From assembly GCF_900230185.1 (NCBI RefSeq), contig NZ_OCSR01000002.1, positions 744,001 through 808,000 on the forward strand: a stretch of DNA of 64,000 nucleotides. The letters run 5' to 3'. The first letter of the stretch is position 1, and every line of letters starts with the position of its first letter. The stretch is from Burkholderia sp. OK233 (GTDB lineage: Bacteria; Pseudomonadota; Gammaproteobacteria; Burkholderiales; Burkholderiaceae). The position numbers and the translations under genes were made by a program. Below are positions 19,310 through 29,024 of this stretch, piece after piece. The notes under the pieces were generated by a model. That model did no database searches, was not told the DNA's origin, and saw nothing but the letters and a program-made list of their open reading frames with translations.

Positions 19310-20475
19310 GACGTCGCGATAGTCGAGCGGGGCGCGGCTTGCTTCGCGAACCGGGTAACGGAAAACACGTCGAGGGGAATGTCCGTACTACCTGTATCGA
19401 CGAGCTCGGCCAGCGTCTCGCCAACACCCGGACCGATCTGAAAACCCGAGCCGCAAAAACCGAACGCGTAGTAAAGACCGTCGACCTTGCTGCTCGGGCC
19501 AATTACCGGCTCGCCGTCGGGCAGATAACTTTCCACGCCGCTCCACACGCGAATCACATGCAGCGGCGCCATCGCGGGCACGAGCCGCCGCAACTGCGCG
19601 ACTTGCCGCACGGTATTGCGCGGCAGGACCGATGCGCGACACGTCACTGTATCAGCCGGCCCACCGGGACCACCTCCGACAATGATATTGCCGCGCGGAA
19701 TCTGGCGAAAATAGATACTCTCTTCCTTGATCGATGTGAACACACCCATCGACGACTTGAACACATACGGCACCGGCTCGGTCACGGCCATCTGCGGTCC
19801 GCTCGCGACGAGCGGAACGGGTTCGCCGAATTGCTCGGTAAGACGGCTCGCCCAGGCGCCTGCGCAGATCACGAGTTGCGCGGCCCAATACACGTCACCG
19901 CCTGCGCTCTCCACGCGAAACCGCTCACCGTCTTTTTCGACACGCACGATCTCGGTGTTCTCGATCACCTGGGCGCCGAGCCGCGCGGCCGCACGACCAA
20001 ACGCAGGCGCGGCGAGACGCGGATTGGCGTGGCCATCGAGTGGCGAAATCGATGCCGCCAGCACCTCGCGTCCGAGAAACGGAAAGCGTTGGAACATGGC
20101 GTCGCCGTGCAGCACGTCGAGGTCAAGACCATATGCGCGGGCGTCGATCGCATATTGATCGAAGTTCTCCACGTCCTTCTGGTGGTAGCACACGCGCGTA
20201 TGGCCCGACGCCAGAAACTCGATGTCCTCACCGAGCAGTTCCGTGGAGCGTTGCCATGTGCGTAGCGCGCGGTTCGCCATCGCCAGTTGCGGCAGCGCGC
20301 GACCCTGCCGCCGGATGCCGCCGAAGTTAACGCCGCTCGCCTGCTGCCCCGTGAGTCCACGTTCGAGCAGGATCACCGAACGCTTGCGCTGACGCAGGAA
20401 GAAGGCGGTTGTCGTCCCCATGATGCCGCCGCCGATCACGATCACATCGGCTTCGTTCGTAGTCGTCGCGCTCAT
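19306..20475 (-). CDS. DAO-family FAD oxidoreductase, subunit of opine/HcnC-like oxidase
   Basis: 389 residues, D-amino-acid-oxidase (DAO) fold. The FAD-binding GxGxxG is in ADVIVIGGGIMGTTTAFFLR, with GVNFGGIRRQGR downstream and the closing FCGSGFQIGPGVGETLAELV. It is the beta-type subunit of three-gene dehydrogenases such as HcnABC, opine oxidases (OoxB/NoxB) and D-hydroxyproline dehydrogenase. It overlaps the alpha-subunit gene by 4 nt. The substrate is probably an amino or imino compound delivered by the ABC transporter upstream in the operon. Confidence 0.9.
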   Translation of the reverse strand: MSATTTNEADVIVIGGGIMGTTTAFFLRQRKRSVILLERGLTGQQASGVNFGGIRRQGRALPQLAMANRALRTWQRSTELLGEDIEFLASGHTRVCYHQKDVENFDQYAIDARAYGLDLDVLHGDAMFQRFPFLGREVLAASISPLDGHANPRLAAPAFGRAAARLGAQVIENTEIVRVEKDGERFRVESAGGDVYWAAQLVICAGAWASRLTEQFGEPVPLVASGPQMAVTEPVPYVFKSSMGVFTSIKEESIYFRQIPRGNIIVGGGPGGPADTVTCRASVLPRNTVRQVAQLRRLVPAMAPLHVIRVWSGVESYLPDGEPVIGPSSKVDGLYYAFGFCGSGFQIGPGVGETLAELVDTGSTDIPLDVFSVTRFAKQAAPRSTIATS

Positions 20476-21842
20476 TCGCTCACCTCTTCGGCAAGCGCTA
20501 CAGGTAGCGGCTTGACCGGCGCCTGACCGCGCAACCGTCCGACCGATGACAACGGCACCGAGGCCGCCGCCGCGATGATCTCTGCACCCGCGTGGCCGCA
20601 GTAACGCCCCTGGCAGCGGCCCATGCCGACGCGTGAAAAAGCCTTCGCGCGGTTGGCTTCCTGCGCGCCGGTCGCGTGCACCACACGGCGCAGCTCGCCG
20701 GCTGTAATCGCTTCACAGCGGCAGACGATCGTTTCATCCGGCAAGGACGCGGCGAATTTCGCCGGCCACGGAAACGCTTCGCGTAAGCCCGCGGCAAAGC
20801 GCGTGAAGCGCGCGAGTTCGGCGCGCAACTGCTCGACGCCTCCGACCTGCACGCCGTGATCGCGCAACGCCGCCAAAGCCGCGAGACGGCCCGAACGTTC
20901 CGCTGCGTCCGCACCGCGCACTCTTGCGCCATCGCCCGCCAGGTAGACGCCCTTGACGCTGCTACGGCCGTCGTCGTCGATTTGCGGAAGCCACTGCTGC
21001 GTGTTGTCGTCGAACAGGAAGCGGCACCCCGCGAGGTCCGCAAGCTGCGTCTCCGGACGCAGGTGATAACCGAGTGCGACGGCATCGCATGCCAGCGCGA
21101 GGCGCTCGCCGTCAGCCAAAGCAACCACGACGCCGCTTACGCCGTCCTGCGGCGAGCCTTGAATTTCCAAAGGCTGCACGCCGCGATAAACCGGCACGCG
21201 CGCCTTTGCGAGCACACGCGTCAACGCAATCCCCTTTTTGAGCGCAGCGGGAATCGCCAGCAAGCGCGGCAGCGCAGCCACACGCTGCATGAACGTCGAC
21301 GTATCGAGCACCGCGGCCACCTGCGCGCCCGCCTTCACGTACTGCGCGGCCACGAGATACAGCAGCGGCCCGCTGCCCATCATCACGATGCGTGAGCCGA
21401 TCGCGCAGCCCTGCGATTTCAGCGCAACCTGCGCGCCGCCGAGGCTGTACGTGCCGGCCTGGTGCCAGCCCTTGACCGGCATCAGCCGGTCCGTCGCGCC
21501 GCTGCAAACAATCAGGGAATCGAACGTTAACGTCTGGTAGCGCGTGCCGCTTGCCAGATGCACGGTACCCGGCGAGATATTCCAGACCAGTGTCTCCGGC
21601 AGATAATCGATCTTACCCTTCAGCGCATCGAAGCTCTGATGCAGCGAAGCGGCTCGCTCAGCCTCAGTGCCGTACAACGTTTCGTAGCTGCGCGAAAACC
21701 CTTCCGGTTGCCGCCGATAGATCTGGCCACCGTCACGCCGCCCTTCATCGATGACCGTCGGCCGTAGCCCCGCTTCGACCAACGCCTGTGCAGCGCGCAC
21801 GCCCGCCGGCCCAGTGCCGATGATCACTACACGCGGGGCCAT
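20472..21842 (-). CDS. NAD(P)/FAD-dependent oxidoreductase with BFD-type [2Fe-2S] tail (HcnB/OoxA-like)
   Basis: 456 residues. N-terminal FAD site VVIIGTGPAGVRAAQAL and GGQIYRRQPEG, a second nucleotide-binding motif around IVMMGSGPLLYLVA, and a C-terminal bacterioferredoxin-associated-like Fe-S domain with CRCEAI and GRCQGRYC cysteines. This matches the alpha subunit of HcnABC/opine-oxidase complexes, which passes electrons from the DAO subunit to an acceptor. It overlaps the small ferredoxin gene by 16 nt and the DAO gene by 4 nt. Confidence 0.9.
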   Translation of the reverse strand: MAPRVVIIGTGPAGVRAAQALVEAGLRPTVIDEGRRDGGQIYRRQPEGFSRSYETLYGTEAERAASLHQSFDALKGKIDYLPETLVWNISPGTVHLASGTRYQTLTFDSLIVCSGATDRLMPVKGWHQAGTYSLGGAQVALKSQGCAIGSRIVMMGSGPLLYLVAAQYVKAGAQVAAVLDTSTFMQRVAALPRLLAIPAALKKGIALTRVLAKARVPVYRGVQPLEIQGSPQDGVSGVVVALADGERLALACDAVALGYHLRPETQLADLAGCRFLFDDNTQQWLPQIDDDGRSSVKGVYLAGDGARVRGADAAERSGRLAALAALRDHGVQVGGVEQLRAELARFTRFAAGLREAFPWPAKFAASLPDETIVCRCEAITAGELRRVVHATGAQEANRAKAFSRVGMGRCQGRYCGHAGAEIIAAAASVPLSSVGRLRGQAPVKPLPVALAEEVSE

Positions 21843-22141
21843 ACACCCTCCACGGCTTCAGCCAACTTGGTCACGATCGACATACCCGGCGCCGCAGGCG
21901 TACTGCACGCCCGCATGCGTTCGCCTTGCGCGGTCCAGACCCAGCAATCCTGGCACGCGCCCATCAAACAGAAACCGGCCCGGCGGCCGTCGCCGAATTC
22001 GGAATCGCGCAACGTACTCACGCCGGTCAGCAAGGCGACCATCAACGTGTCGCCCTCGGCGGCTTCGCGCACGACGCCGTCCACCGTAATCGGAAAGGTC
22101 TTGCGGCCCGTCTCGGCGAGCCGCACAAATCGTCCGTTCAT
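21827..22141 (-). CDS. Small (2Fe-2S)-binding subunit of opine/HcnA-like oxidase
   Basis: 104 residues from the ATG at 22141; longer in-frame starts would run into the ABC ATPase gene. The Fer2-type motif C-x4-C-x2-C...C is in GFCLMGACQDCWVW and RMRACSTP. Such gamma subunits join DAO and FAD/NAD subunits in HcnABC and related dehydrogenases. Its ATG overlaps the stop of the ABC ATPase by 4 nt, which ties the oxidase to the transporter. Confidence 0.9.
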   Translation of the reverse strand: MNGRFVRLAETGRKTFPITVDGVVREAAEGDTLMVALLTGVSTLRDSEFGDGRRAGFCLMGACQDCWVWTAQGERMRACSTPAAPGMSIVTKLAEAVEGVWPRV

Positions 22142-23985
22142 ACCGGGGCCGCCTCCTCGGTCTGCAAGCGGTTCAATTCCGCAGCCGGATGATGGCAAAG
22201 AATCTCCGCGCCCGAAGGCAGTTTCTTCAGGGACGGTGGCGTCATATTGCACATGCCGTCGATACGCACCGGGCAGCGCGCGCGGAACGCGCACAACTCG
22301 GGAATATCGGCGCTCTCGCCCATCGCCGGCAACGCGGCACAACCGATCTCGCGGCGCGCATCGAGCCAGCCCGGTTTCAAAGCGGGCACCGAATCCACCA
22401 GCAATTCCGTGTATGGGTGATACGGCGGCGCTGCAAGCACGTCACGTTGCCCGGCTTCCACACGATGCCCCGCGTACAGCACGATCACTTCGTCGCAGAT
22501 CGCGCGCACGGTCGAGATGTCGTGGCTGATAAACATGTACGACACGCCGAGTTCGCTGCGCAATTCGGCCAGCAGGTCGAGGATCGCCGCGCCGACCACC
22601 GTATCGAGCGCGGAAGTCACTTCGTCGCAGAGGATCAACGCGGGGTCGGCCGCAAGCGCGCGCGCCAGATTCACGCGCTGCTTCTGGCCGCCGGACAGTC
22701 CGGCAGGCGTGCGCGTGGCAATCGAAGCCGGCAGCTTCACCAGCTCGAGCAATTCCAGCATGCGTTTCTTCGCCGCCGAGCCACTCAGATGGTGATAGAA
22801 CGCGAGCGGACGGCCCAGAATATCGGCGATCGAATGGCTCGGGTTCAGTGCCGTGTCGGCATTCTGGAACACGATCTGGATCTGCCGGTACTGCTCCGGT
22901 GTGCGGCGCGACAGTTGTGCGGGCAACGGCTTGCCATCGAACAACACCTCGCCGCCCGCGCGGTCGACGAGGCCGGCCACCACGCGCGCGAGCGTCGTCT
23001 TGCCGGAGCCGGATTCGCCGATCACGCCGAGCGTGCTGCCGCGCGGAATCGACAAACTGACGTCGTCGAGCACGCGCACGGCGGGATTGCCGAAGCGATC
23101 GATACGTCCGTAACCCGCCGAGAGTCCGCGAATTTCGAGCAGCGGCGGGATGTGCTTGCCGAGACTCTGCGGCGTCTCCAGCGCCGCTTCCGGACGACGT
23201 GTAGCCGCGAGCAGTTGACGCGTATAAGCATCCACAGGCGCATCGAGCACTTGCGCGACCACGCCATTCTCCTTCACCGCGCCGCCATTCAGCACGACGA
23301 TGCGGTCCGCCATCTGCGCGACCACAGCCAGGTCGTGCGACACGTACACGGCGGTTGTGCCGAGTTCGCGAATCACTTTCTTGAAGGCTGCGAGCACTTC
23401 GATCTGAGTGGTGACATCGAGTGCGGTAGTCGGTTCGTCGAACACCACCACAGCGGGATCGGTGATCAACGCCATCGCAGCCATCAGGCGCTGCAACTGG
23501 CCGCCGGACACCTGGTGCGGATAACGCTCGCCAATCGTCTCCGGTGCGGGCAGCGCCAATGCGCGGAACAGGTCGATCGCTTTCGTGCACGCAGCGTCTT
23601 TCGTCATCAAGTGATGCAGCAATGCCGGCTCGGTCACCTGATCCATGATCGTGCGCGCCGGGTTGAACCCTGCCGCCGCACTCTGCGCGACATACGCCAC
23701 GGTCCGCGACCGCAAGGCGCGACGGCCCTTGGCATCGAGCGACAGCACATCCACCTCGCCGACGCGCACCGAGCCACTGCTGATCGAACATCCTGCCCGC
23801 GCATAGCCGAGCAAGGACAACGCGATGGTCGTCTTACCTGACCCGGACTCGCCGATCAGCGCCAGCACCTCGCCCTTCTTCACCGAAAAATCGACGCCCT
23901 TGACGATCTCCGTCACCGGCCCCGGCGCCGCACCGGCGACAACCCGCAGGCCCTTCACTTCAATCATGTCCCGATCAGCCATCAT
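22138..23985 (-). CDS. Fused dipeptide/opine-type ABC ATPase (DppD-DppF-like)
   Basis: 615 residues containing two ABC domains in one chain. First half: Walker A GESGSGKTTIALSL, signature VSGGQLQRL, Walker B VVVFDEPTTALD. Second half: GESGSGKTTLARVV, LSGGQKQRVNLARAL, LILCDEVTSALD. Each half ends with the oligopeptide-type extension; Cys residues near the end (CAFRARCPVRIDGMC) are typical of OppD/DppD. It energises uptake through the two permeases upstream. Gene ends overlap by 4 nt on both sides. Confidence 0.93.
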   Translation of the reverse strand: MMADRDMIEVKGLRVVAGAAPGPVTEIVKGVDFSVKKGEVLALIGESGSGKTTIALSLLGYARAGCSISSGSVRVGEVDVLSLDAKGRRALRSRTVAYVAQSAAAGFNPARTIMDQVTEPALLHHLMTKDAACTKAIDLFRALALPAPETIGERYPHQVSGGQLQRLMAAMALITDPAVVVFDEPTTALDVTTQIEVLAAFKKVIRELGTTAVYVSHDLAVVAQMADRIVVLNGGAVKENGVVAQVLDAPVDAYTRQLLAATRRPEAALETPQSLGKHIPPLLEIRGLSAGYGRIDRFGNPAVRVLDDVSLSIPRGSTLGVIGESGSGKTTLARVVAGLVDRAGGEVLFDGKPLPAQLSRRTPEQYRQIQIVFQNADTALNPSHSIADILGRPLAFYHHLSGSAAKKRMLELLELVKLPASIATRTPAGLSGGQKQRVNLARALAADPALILCDEVTSALDTVVGAAILDLLAELRSELGVSYMFISHDISTVRAICDEVIVLYAGHRVEAGQRDVLAAPPYHPYTELLVDSVPALKPGWLDARREIGCAALPAMGESADIPELCAFRARCPVRIDGMCNMTPPSLKKLPSGAEILCHHPAAELNRLQTEEAAPV

Positions 23986-24938
23986 GCACCTCCATGGCTA
24001 CGGCCGCGACGCCGCAAGTTGTCGATCAGCAGATTCATGCCGATGGTCAGCGTCGCAATCGCAACGGCCGGCATCAGAACGGCAGGCGCGCCCTCGGACA
24101 AACCGCCGATGTTCTCGCGCACGAGCGAACCCCAATCGGCGTTCGGCGGCTGCACGCCAAGGCCGAGGAAACTCAGCCCGCTCAGCAGCAGCACGATGAA
24201 CACAAAGCGCAACCCGAAATCGGCGAGCATCGGATGAATCATGTTCGGCAGCACTTCGACGCGTGCGATATAGAAGATGCCCTCGCCGCGCGCTCTCGCT
24301 ACCTGCACGTACTCGAGGCCCATCAGGTTCACCGCGAGCGAGCGAGAAATGCGGAATGCGCCGGGGATATAGGCCAAAGCGGCAACCGTCGTCAACATCG
24401 GGATCGACGAACCGAACGCCGCGATCACCACGAGCGCGAGCACCTTGCTCGGAATCGAAATCAGCGCGTCGAACAGACGGCTCAGGATTTCATCGACCCA
24501 ACGCCCGGACACTGCAGCGAGCAAACCGAAGAACGTACCGATCAAACTGGCGAGCACGGCAGCGGCCAGCGCGAGGCCCATCGTATAGCGCGCGCCGTAG
24601 AGAATCCGGCTCAACATATCGCGGCCGAGATAGTCGGTGCCGAGCGGATACGCCGCGCTATAGCGGCCGAAAATCTCCGTCGACGTCAGCGTTCCGCCTT
24701 TATACGGTGCAACCAGCGGCCCGATGAACGCGACAATCAACCAGAAAGTCACCAGCACGAGACCGATCAGGCCGAGCACGGAGAAACGGTGCACCAGCCG
24801 TTTCAACACGCCCTGCTTCAGCGTTGCCGTCTCGACGACCGGCGGCTCGATGACGGGTTCATCGACGCCCAGGTCGTACAGCTCGGTGCTGGCATGGGGA
24901 ACATGAGGAACGTGGGGATTGGTAGGTTGGCTCATCAT
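23982..24938 (-). CDS. Peptide/opine-type ABC permease (DppC-like)
   Basis: 318 residues from the ATG at 24938 or 24935; the frame continues upstream but the ATGATGA overlap with the dppB-like stop fixes the start. Six predicted membrane segments; the TM domain carries GTDYLGRDMLSRILYGAR and the EAA-like loop around VQVARARGEGIFYIARVEVLPNM. It pairs with the DppB-like permease. Confidence 0.92.
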   Translation of the reverse strand: MMSQPTNPHVPHVPHASTELYDLGVDEPVIEPPVVETATLKQGVLKRLVHRFSVLGLIGLVLVTFWLIVAFIGPLVAPYKGGTLTSTEIFGRYSAAYPLGTDYLGRDMLSRILYGARYTMGLALAAAVLASLIGTFFGLLAAVSGRWVDEILSRLFDALISIPSKVLALVVIAAFGSSIPMLTTVAALAYIPGAFRISRSLAVNLMGLEYVQVARARGEGIFYIARVEVLPNMIHPMLADFGLRFVFIVLLLSGLSFLGLGVQPPNADWGSLVRENIGGLSEGAPAVLMPAVAIATLTIGMNLLIDNLRRRGRSHGGA

Positions 24939-25888
24939 CGACGCAGCCTCGGATTGGATACGATTTGACACAGGTCGGCGATCAGCACCAACGCGAGATA
25001 CGCCGCGCAGAACACCATCACGCAGCCCTGCACGAGCGGCATGTCACGATTGGTGACGGCATCCACCATGAGGCTCGCAAGGCCGGGATAATTGAAAATC
25101 GATTCCACGATCACCACGCCGCCGAACAGATACGACAGGCTCAACGCCACCGCATTGGCAATCGGGCCGATGGTGTTGGGCAACACATGCCGCAGCACCA
25201 CGCGCGCAGGCGACGCGCCCTTCAACACGGCCATTTCCACGTACGACGAATTGAGCTGATCGAGCACCGCGGCTCGCGTCATGCGCGCCATCTGCGCGAC
25301 GATCACGCAGCACAGCGTCATGACCGGCATCGCGTAGATGCGCAGCAGTGCGCCGAACGAATGCACCTCCGAGAGATACGACAGCGCGGGAAGCCAGCGC
25401 AGTTTGACGGCGAAGATCAGCACGGCGATGGTGGCGATCAGAAACTCCGGCACGGCCACCGTCGACAGCGTGAGCACGTTGAGCGTGCGATCGAGCAGCG
25501 AACCACGGAACATCGCCGACGAAATACCGATCAGCAAGGCCACGGGCACCGAGACCAGCGCCGTCAGACCAGCCAGCACCAGTGAGTTGGGCAGGCGCGT
25601 GGCGATCAACTCGCTGACGGGCAGATTGTTCGACAGCGAGGTGCCGAAGTTGCCGCTGACAATATGAATGAGCCACTCGAAGTAGCGTTGCAGCGCCGGC
25701 TGGTCGAGCCCGAACTGATGCCGCAATGCCGCGACGGCTTCCGGCGTTGCCGCCTGGCCGAGCGCCTGTTGGGCGGCATCGCCGGGAAGCAGCCCGGTGA
25801 TGGCGAACACGACCGCCGAGACCAGCAGCAGCGTAAGCAGCGCGAGGCCAAGGCGCGCGGCGATGAGTCGTTGCGCGTGTGCTTTCAT
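24935..25888 (-). CDS. Peptide/opine-type ABC permease (DppB-like)
   Basis: 317 residues from the ATG at 25888 behind AGGAGG. N-terminal helix LGLALLTLLLVSAVVFAITGLLPGD and the DppB-type HQFGLDQPALQRYFEWL segment, then the cytoplasmic loop YVEMAVLKGASPARVVLRHVL. A stem-loop separates it from the upstream binding-protein gene, which probably sets a higher level of binding protein than of permease. Confidence 0.92.
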   Translation of the reverse strand: MKAHAQRLIAARLGLALLTLLLVSAVVFAITGLLPGDAAQQALGQAATPEAVAALRHQFGLDQPALQRYFEWLIHIVSGNFGTSLSNNLPVSELIATRLPNSLVLAGLTALVSVPVALLIGISSAMFRGSLLDRTLNVLTLSTVAVPEFLIATIAVLIFAVKLRWLPALSYLSEVHSFGALLRIYAMPVMTLCCVIVAQMARMTRAAVLDQLNSSYVEMAVLKGASPARVVLRHVLPNTIGPIANAVALSLSYLFGGVVIVESIFNYPGLASLMVDAVTNRDMPLVQGCVMVFCAAYLALVLIADLCQIVSNPRLRR

Positions 25889-25956
25889 CGAGAATCGCCT
25901 CCTAGGTTGAAGCCGCACGCCGCTCGATGAGTGGCGTGCGTATTGCCGGGTCCAAC

Positions 25957-25979
25957 TTTCCAGTTCGTCAGACTGGAAA
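25957..25979 (-). promoter_or_regulatory. Intercistronic hairpin between binding-protein and permease genes
   Basis: Perfect 8-bp stem TTTCCAGT/ACTGGAAA with a 7-nt loop in the 123-nt gap between the SBP stop and the permease start. No U-run, so mRNA 3'-end protection or partial attenuation is more likely than full termination. Confidence 0.55.
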
Positions 25980-26011
25980 CCCTTCGTTACTGCTCGTCAG
26001 GCACGGCTGGC

Positions 26012-27628
26012 TCAAGCATCCAGCCAGACGTTTTCCGCAAACATGAAGCCCATCAGGCCAGCCAGCGGAATCGAGCCGAGGCCCTTGAGTTTCGTCGTGT
26101 AGGCATCGAGCGAACTCTGGAACAGCGGAATGCCGACGCCGCCGCTTTCATGCACCAGCACCTGCATGTCGCCGTAAATCTTCTTGCGCTTCGCATCGTC
26201 CGGTTCGCCGCGTGCCGCAAGCAGCATCTGGTCGAACTTCGGGCTCTTCCAGTTCGCTTCGTTCCACGGTGCATCCGACTTGAAGAACTGCGTGAAGATC
26301 ACGTCGGCGCTCGGACGCGCGTTGACGTTGCCGAAACCCAGCGGATGCTTCATCCAGTGGTTCGACCAGTAGCCGTCGGCCGGCACGCGCGACACCTGAA
26401 GATTCAGACCGGCTTGCGGCGCGACCTGCTGAAGGAACATCGCCATTTCAACCGACCCTTCCGCCGCCGGCGAAGCGAAAATCTGGATCGGCGCGCTGCC
26501 GACCTTGGCCTTCTGGAAATGGAACTTCGCCTTGTCCGGATCGAAGGTACGCTGCGGCAAACCGGCCAGGTAGTACTTGTTGGTCGGATCGATAGGCTGG
26601 TCGTTGCCGATCGCGCCGTAACCCTGGAAGATCGCGCGGCGCATCTGCTCGCGGTCCTGCAGGTACATCATGCCTCGCCGAAAATCGTCGTTGCCGGTAA
26701 TGCCGCCTTCGTCGCGAACAACCAGGTCGGTGTACAGACCCGTCTTCGTCTCCAGCACGGAGAAACCACCGGCGCCCTTGATCTGCGTGGTCGAACGCGG
26801 GCTCACCGCATTGATCAGTTGCACGTCGCCCGAGAGCAGCGCGTTCACGCGCGCCGATTCGTCGCCGATACCGATCAGTTCGACTTCGTCCAGGTGCGGC
26901 AGGCCCGGCTTCCAGTACTTCTCGTTCTTCACGCCAACCGTACGCACGCCCGGCGAGAATTCCTTAACCTTGAACGGGCCGGTGCCGACCGCCGTCTTGA
27001 AGTCCTTGGTGCCGTCCTTGATGATCTGGAAATGCGAGGTGGCGAGAATCACCGGCAGATCGGCGTTCGGACCTTCGAGCGTGATCGTCACTTCGTTCGG
27101 ACCCGTCGCTTTCACTTCCTTGATCTGATCGGCGAGCGTCTTCGCTTTCGACGCCGTCGCCGGATCCTTGTGGCGCATGATCGAGTACACGACGTCTGCC
27201 GGCGCGAGCGACTTGCCGTCGTGGAACTGCACGCCGGGGCGCAGCTTGGCGACCCACACCGTCGCATCCGTCGTCTCCAGCGAGGTGGCGAGCGCCATCT
27301 TCGCGCCGAGATGCGAATCGAGTTCAGTCAGGCAGTTGTAGAACATGAAGCCGCGGACATAGTCCGTGCCGAGCGCACCCTTCGCGGGATCGAGCGTGTC
27401 GGCGGCCGAAGCGGACTGCGTCGCCACCCGGATCTTGCCGCCCTGCTTCGGCTTGGCTTGCGCCAATGCCGCGCCGCTCGCGGTCAGAAGACCGGCGCCC
27501 GTCACCGACATCATCCCGGCCGCGGCCATCGCGCGCAGCACGCCGCGCCGCGACGTGCCTTTTGACGTCAAGCGCTCCAGCTCGGTGCCGAGTTGAAGAG
27601 CGCCATATTGTGAGGTTTCCTTATTCAT
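26012..27628 (-). CDS. Family 5 extracellular solute-binding protein (DppA-like)
   Basis: 538 residues from the ATG at 27628. A Tat-type signal is seen (SRRGVLRAMAAAGMMSVTGAG, cleavage near ALAQA), then the SBP_bac_5 fold: GGKIRVATQSASAADTLDPAKG, LRPGVQFHDGKSLAPADVVYS and a late segment on ADVIFTQFFKSD. Family 5 proteins capture peptides, opines, nickel or other charged solutes in the periplasm. It follows the flavin oxidase gene by 67 nt. Confidence 0.93.
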   Translation of the reverse strand: MNKETSQYGALQLGTELERLTSKGTSRRGVLRAMAAAGMMSVTGAGLLTASGAALAQAKPKQGGKIRVATQSASAADTLDPAKGALGTDYVRGFMFYNCLTELDSHLGAKMALATSLETTDATVWVAKLRPGVQFHDGKSLAPADVVYSIMRHKDPATASKAKTLADQIKEVKATGPNEVTITLEGPNADLPVILATSHFQIIKDGTKDFKTAVGTGPFKVKEFSPGVRTVGVKNEKYWKPGLPHLDEVELIGIGDESARVNALLSGDVQLINAVSPRSTTQIKGAGGFSVLETKTGLYTDLVVRDEGGITGNDDFRRGMMYLQDREQMRRAIFQGYGAIGNDQPIDPTNKYYLAGLPQRTFDPDKAKFHFQKAKVGSAPIQIFASPAAEGSVEMAMFLQQVAPQAGLNLQVSRVPADGYWSNHWMKHPLGFGNVNARPSADVIFTQFFKSDAPWNEANWKSPKFDQMLLAARGEPDDAKRKKIYGDMQVLVHESGGVGIPLFQSSLDAYTTKLKGLGSIPLAGLMGFMFAENVWLDA

Positions 27629-27695
27629 CGAACTTCTCCGCGAGGGTGACAGGGATAGCAGCGTGGTTTTTAATGGCAAATGCAACAGTGAAGAA

Positions 27696-28970
27696 TCAAT
27701 AGAAAATGTCTTTGATGCGGTAGTACGTCCCCACCAGCGGCAGGAACCAGGGTTTGCCGGTGTGGCCTGGAATCGCGGGCCACTCGGACTCGCGCCACGG
27801 ATTACGCTCTTCGTGGCCGTCCATCACGTCGGCCATCACCTGGCCCATGTGCGTCGACATCTGCGTGCCGTGGCCGCTGTAACCCAGCGAGAAGTAAATT
27901 CCGTCGTGCTGCCCGGCATGCGGCAGGCGGTCGGCGGTCATGTCTACGAGGCCGCCCCAGCAATAGTCGATGCGAGCGTTGGCCAGCATCGGGAACATCG
28001 CCGCAAGCCCCTCTTGCAGAATCCTTCCGCTCTTCGCATCGGAAGGCCGCTCGGACGCCGTGAAGCGTGCACGGCCACCGAACAGCAAACGTGAATCGGG
28101 CGTCACGCGGAAGTAGTTGTGCATCAGCCGCGTGGTGGTGTACGCGCGCCGGTTCGGAAACACCTGTGCCAGCAGTTCCGGCGACAGCGGCTCCGTCACG
28201 ACGATGAACGAACCGACCGGCGCCAGCCGCCGCCGGTACCAGCCGAACGGACCATGCCGCGACGGGCCGGTGGCGATCAGCACCTGTTTCGCGCGCACTT
28301 CGCCGCGTGCGGTGGTGACCTTGAAGCCGGCACCGTCCTTCGCGATCGCGGTGACCGCCGCGTTTTCATACAGCTTCGCGCCACGACGAACCGCGGCATC
28401 GGCGAGTCCGACCGTGAACTTGCCCATGTGCATCTGGCCACCGTGCCGCTGCAGCAGTCCGCCGTAAAAACTGTCCGACTGGATTTCGCTGCGGATCCGG
28501 TCACGCCCGATTAGTTCGATATCCGTATCGACTTCGCGCCGGATCAACTCCGCCGTCTTCTCCAGATGCGCGAAGTGATGCGGTTTCGACGCCAGCTTCA
28601 GCTTGCCGGTCGCGCTGTAATTGCAATCGATGCTTTCCTCGCGGATCAGACGCTCGACCGTATCGACCGCATCCGAAAACGCGCGGTAGCAGGCACTGGC
28701 CCGCTCCACACCGAGCTGCGCGACCAGCGCGACGAAGTCCTGCGCGACGCCGGTATTGACCTGCCCGCCGTTGCGCCCGGACGCGCCGCCGCCGATGCGC
28801 CCCGCGTCGAGCACCGTCACCGAGGCGCCGCGCTTGCCCAACGCCTGCGCCGCCGAGAGCCCGGTGAAGCCGCCGCCGATCACGACGACATCGGCCTGAC
28901 CTTCGACCGGACCTTCACACGCCGAAGCGAGCGGCGGTGCGGTGTCGAGCCAATAGGAATCGAGCTTCAT
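27696..28970 (-). CDS. FAD-dependent amine oxidase (PuuB/OrdL-like)
   Basis: 424 residues from the ATG at 28970 (AAGGACAGACCGG upstream). DAO superfamily: DVVVIGGGFTGLSAAQALG with GGGASGRNGGQVNTG, the pattern of gamma-glutamylputrescine oxidoreductases, a mid segment QRHGGQMHMGKFTVGL, and C-terminal YSGHGTQMSTHMGQVMADV. It would oxidise a primary or secondary amine to an aldehyde or imine, which the aldehyde dehydrogenase upstream could take further. It is a second, separate DAO enzyme in the operon, beside the three-subunit oxidase. Confidence 0.88.
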   Translation of the reverse strand: MKLDSYWLDTAPPLASACEGPVEGQADVVVIGGGFTGLSAAQALGKRGASVTVLDAGRIGGGASGRNGGQVNTGVAQDFVALVAQLGVERASACYRAFSDAVDTVERLIREESIDCNYSATGKLKLASKPHHFAHLEKTAELIRREVDTDIELIGRDRIRSEIQSDSFYGGLLQRHGGQMHMGKFTVGLADAAVRRGAKLYENAAVTAIAKDGAGFKVTTARGEVRAKQVLIATGPSRHGPFGWYRRRLAPVGSFIVVTEPLSPELLAQVFPNRRAYTTTRLMHNYFRVTPDSRLLFGGRARFTASERPSDAKSGRILQEGLAAMFPMLANARIDYCWGGLVDMTADRLPHAGQHDGIYFSLGYSGHGTQMSTHMGQVMADVMDGHEERNPWRESEWPAIPGHTGKPWFLPLVGTYYRIKDIFY

Positions 28971-29024
28971 CCGGTCTGTCCTTGAGATGGGCAATGAGCG
29001 AGGCGGTCAATGTGCAAACGTCGC

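Noticed and set aside
22189..23841. 550-codon plus-strand frame opposite the fused ABC ATPase
   Set aside because: Arg/His/Gln-rich shadow of a real gene with both ABC motif sets on the other strand.
25931..27565. 544-codon plus-strand frame opposite the family 5 binding protein
   Set aside because: No ribosome site or domain; the minus-strand gene has signal peptide and SBP motifs.
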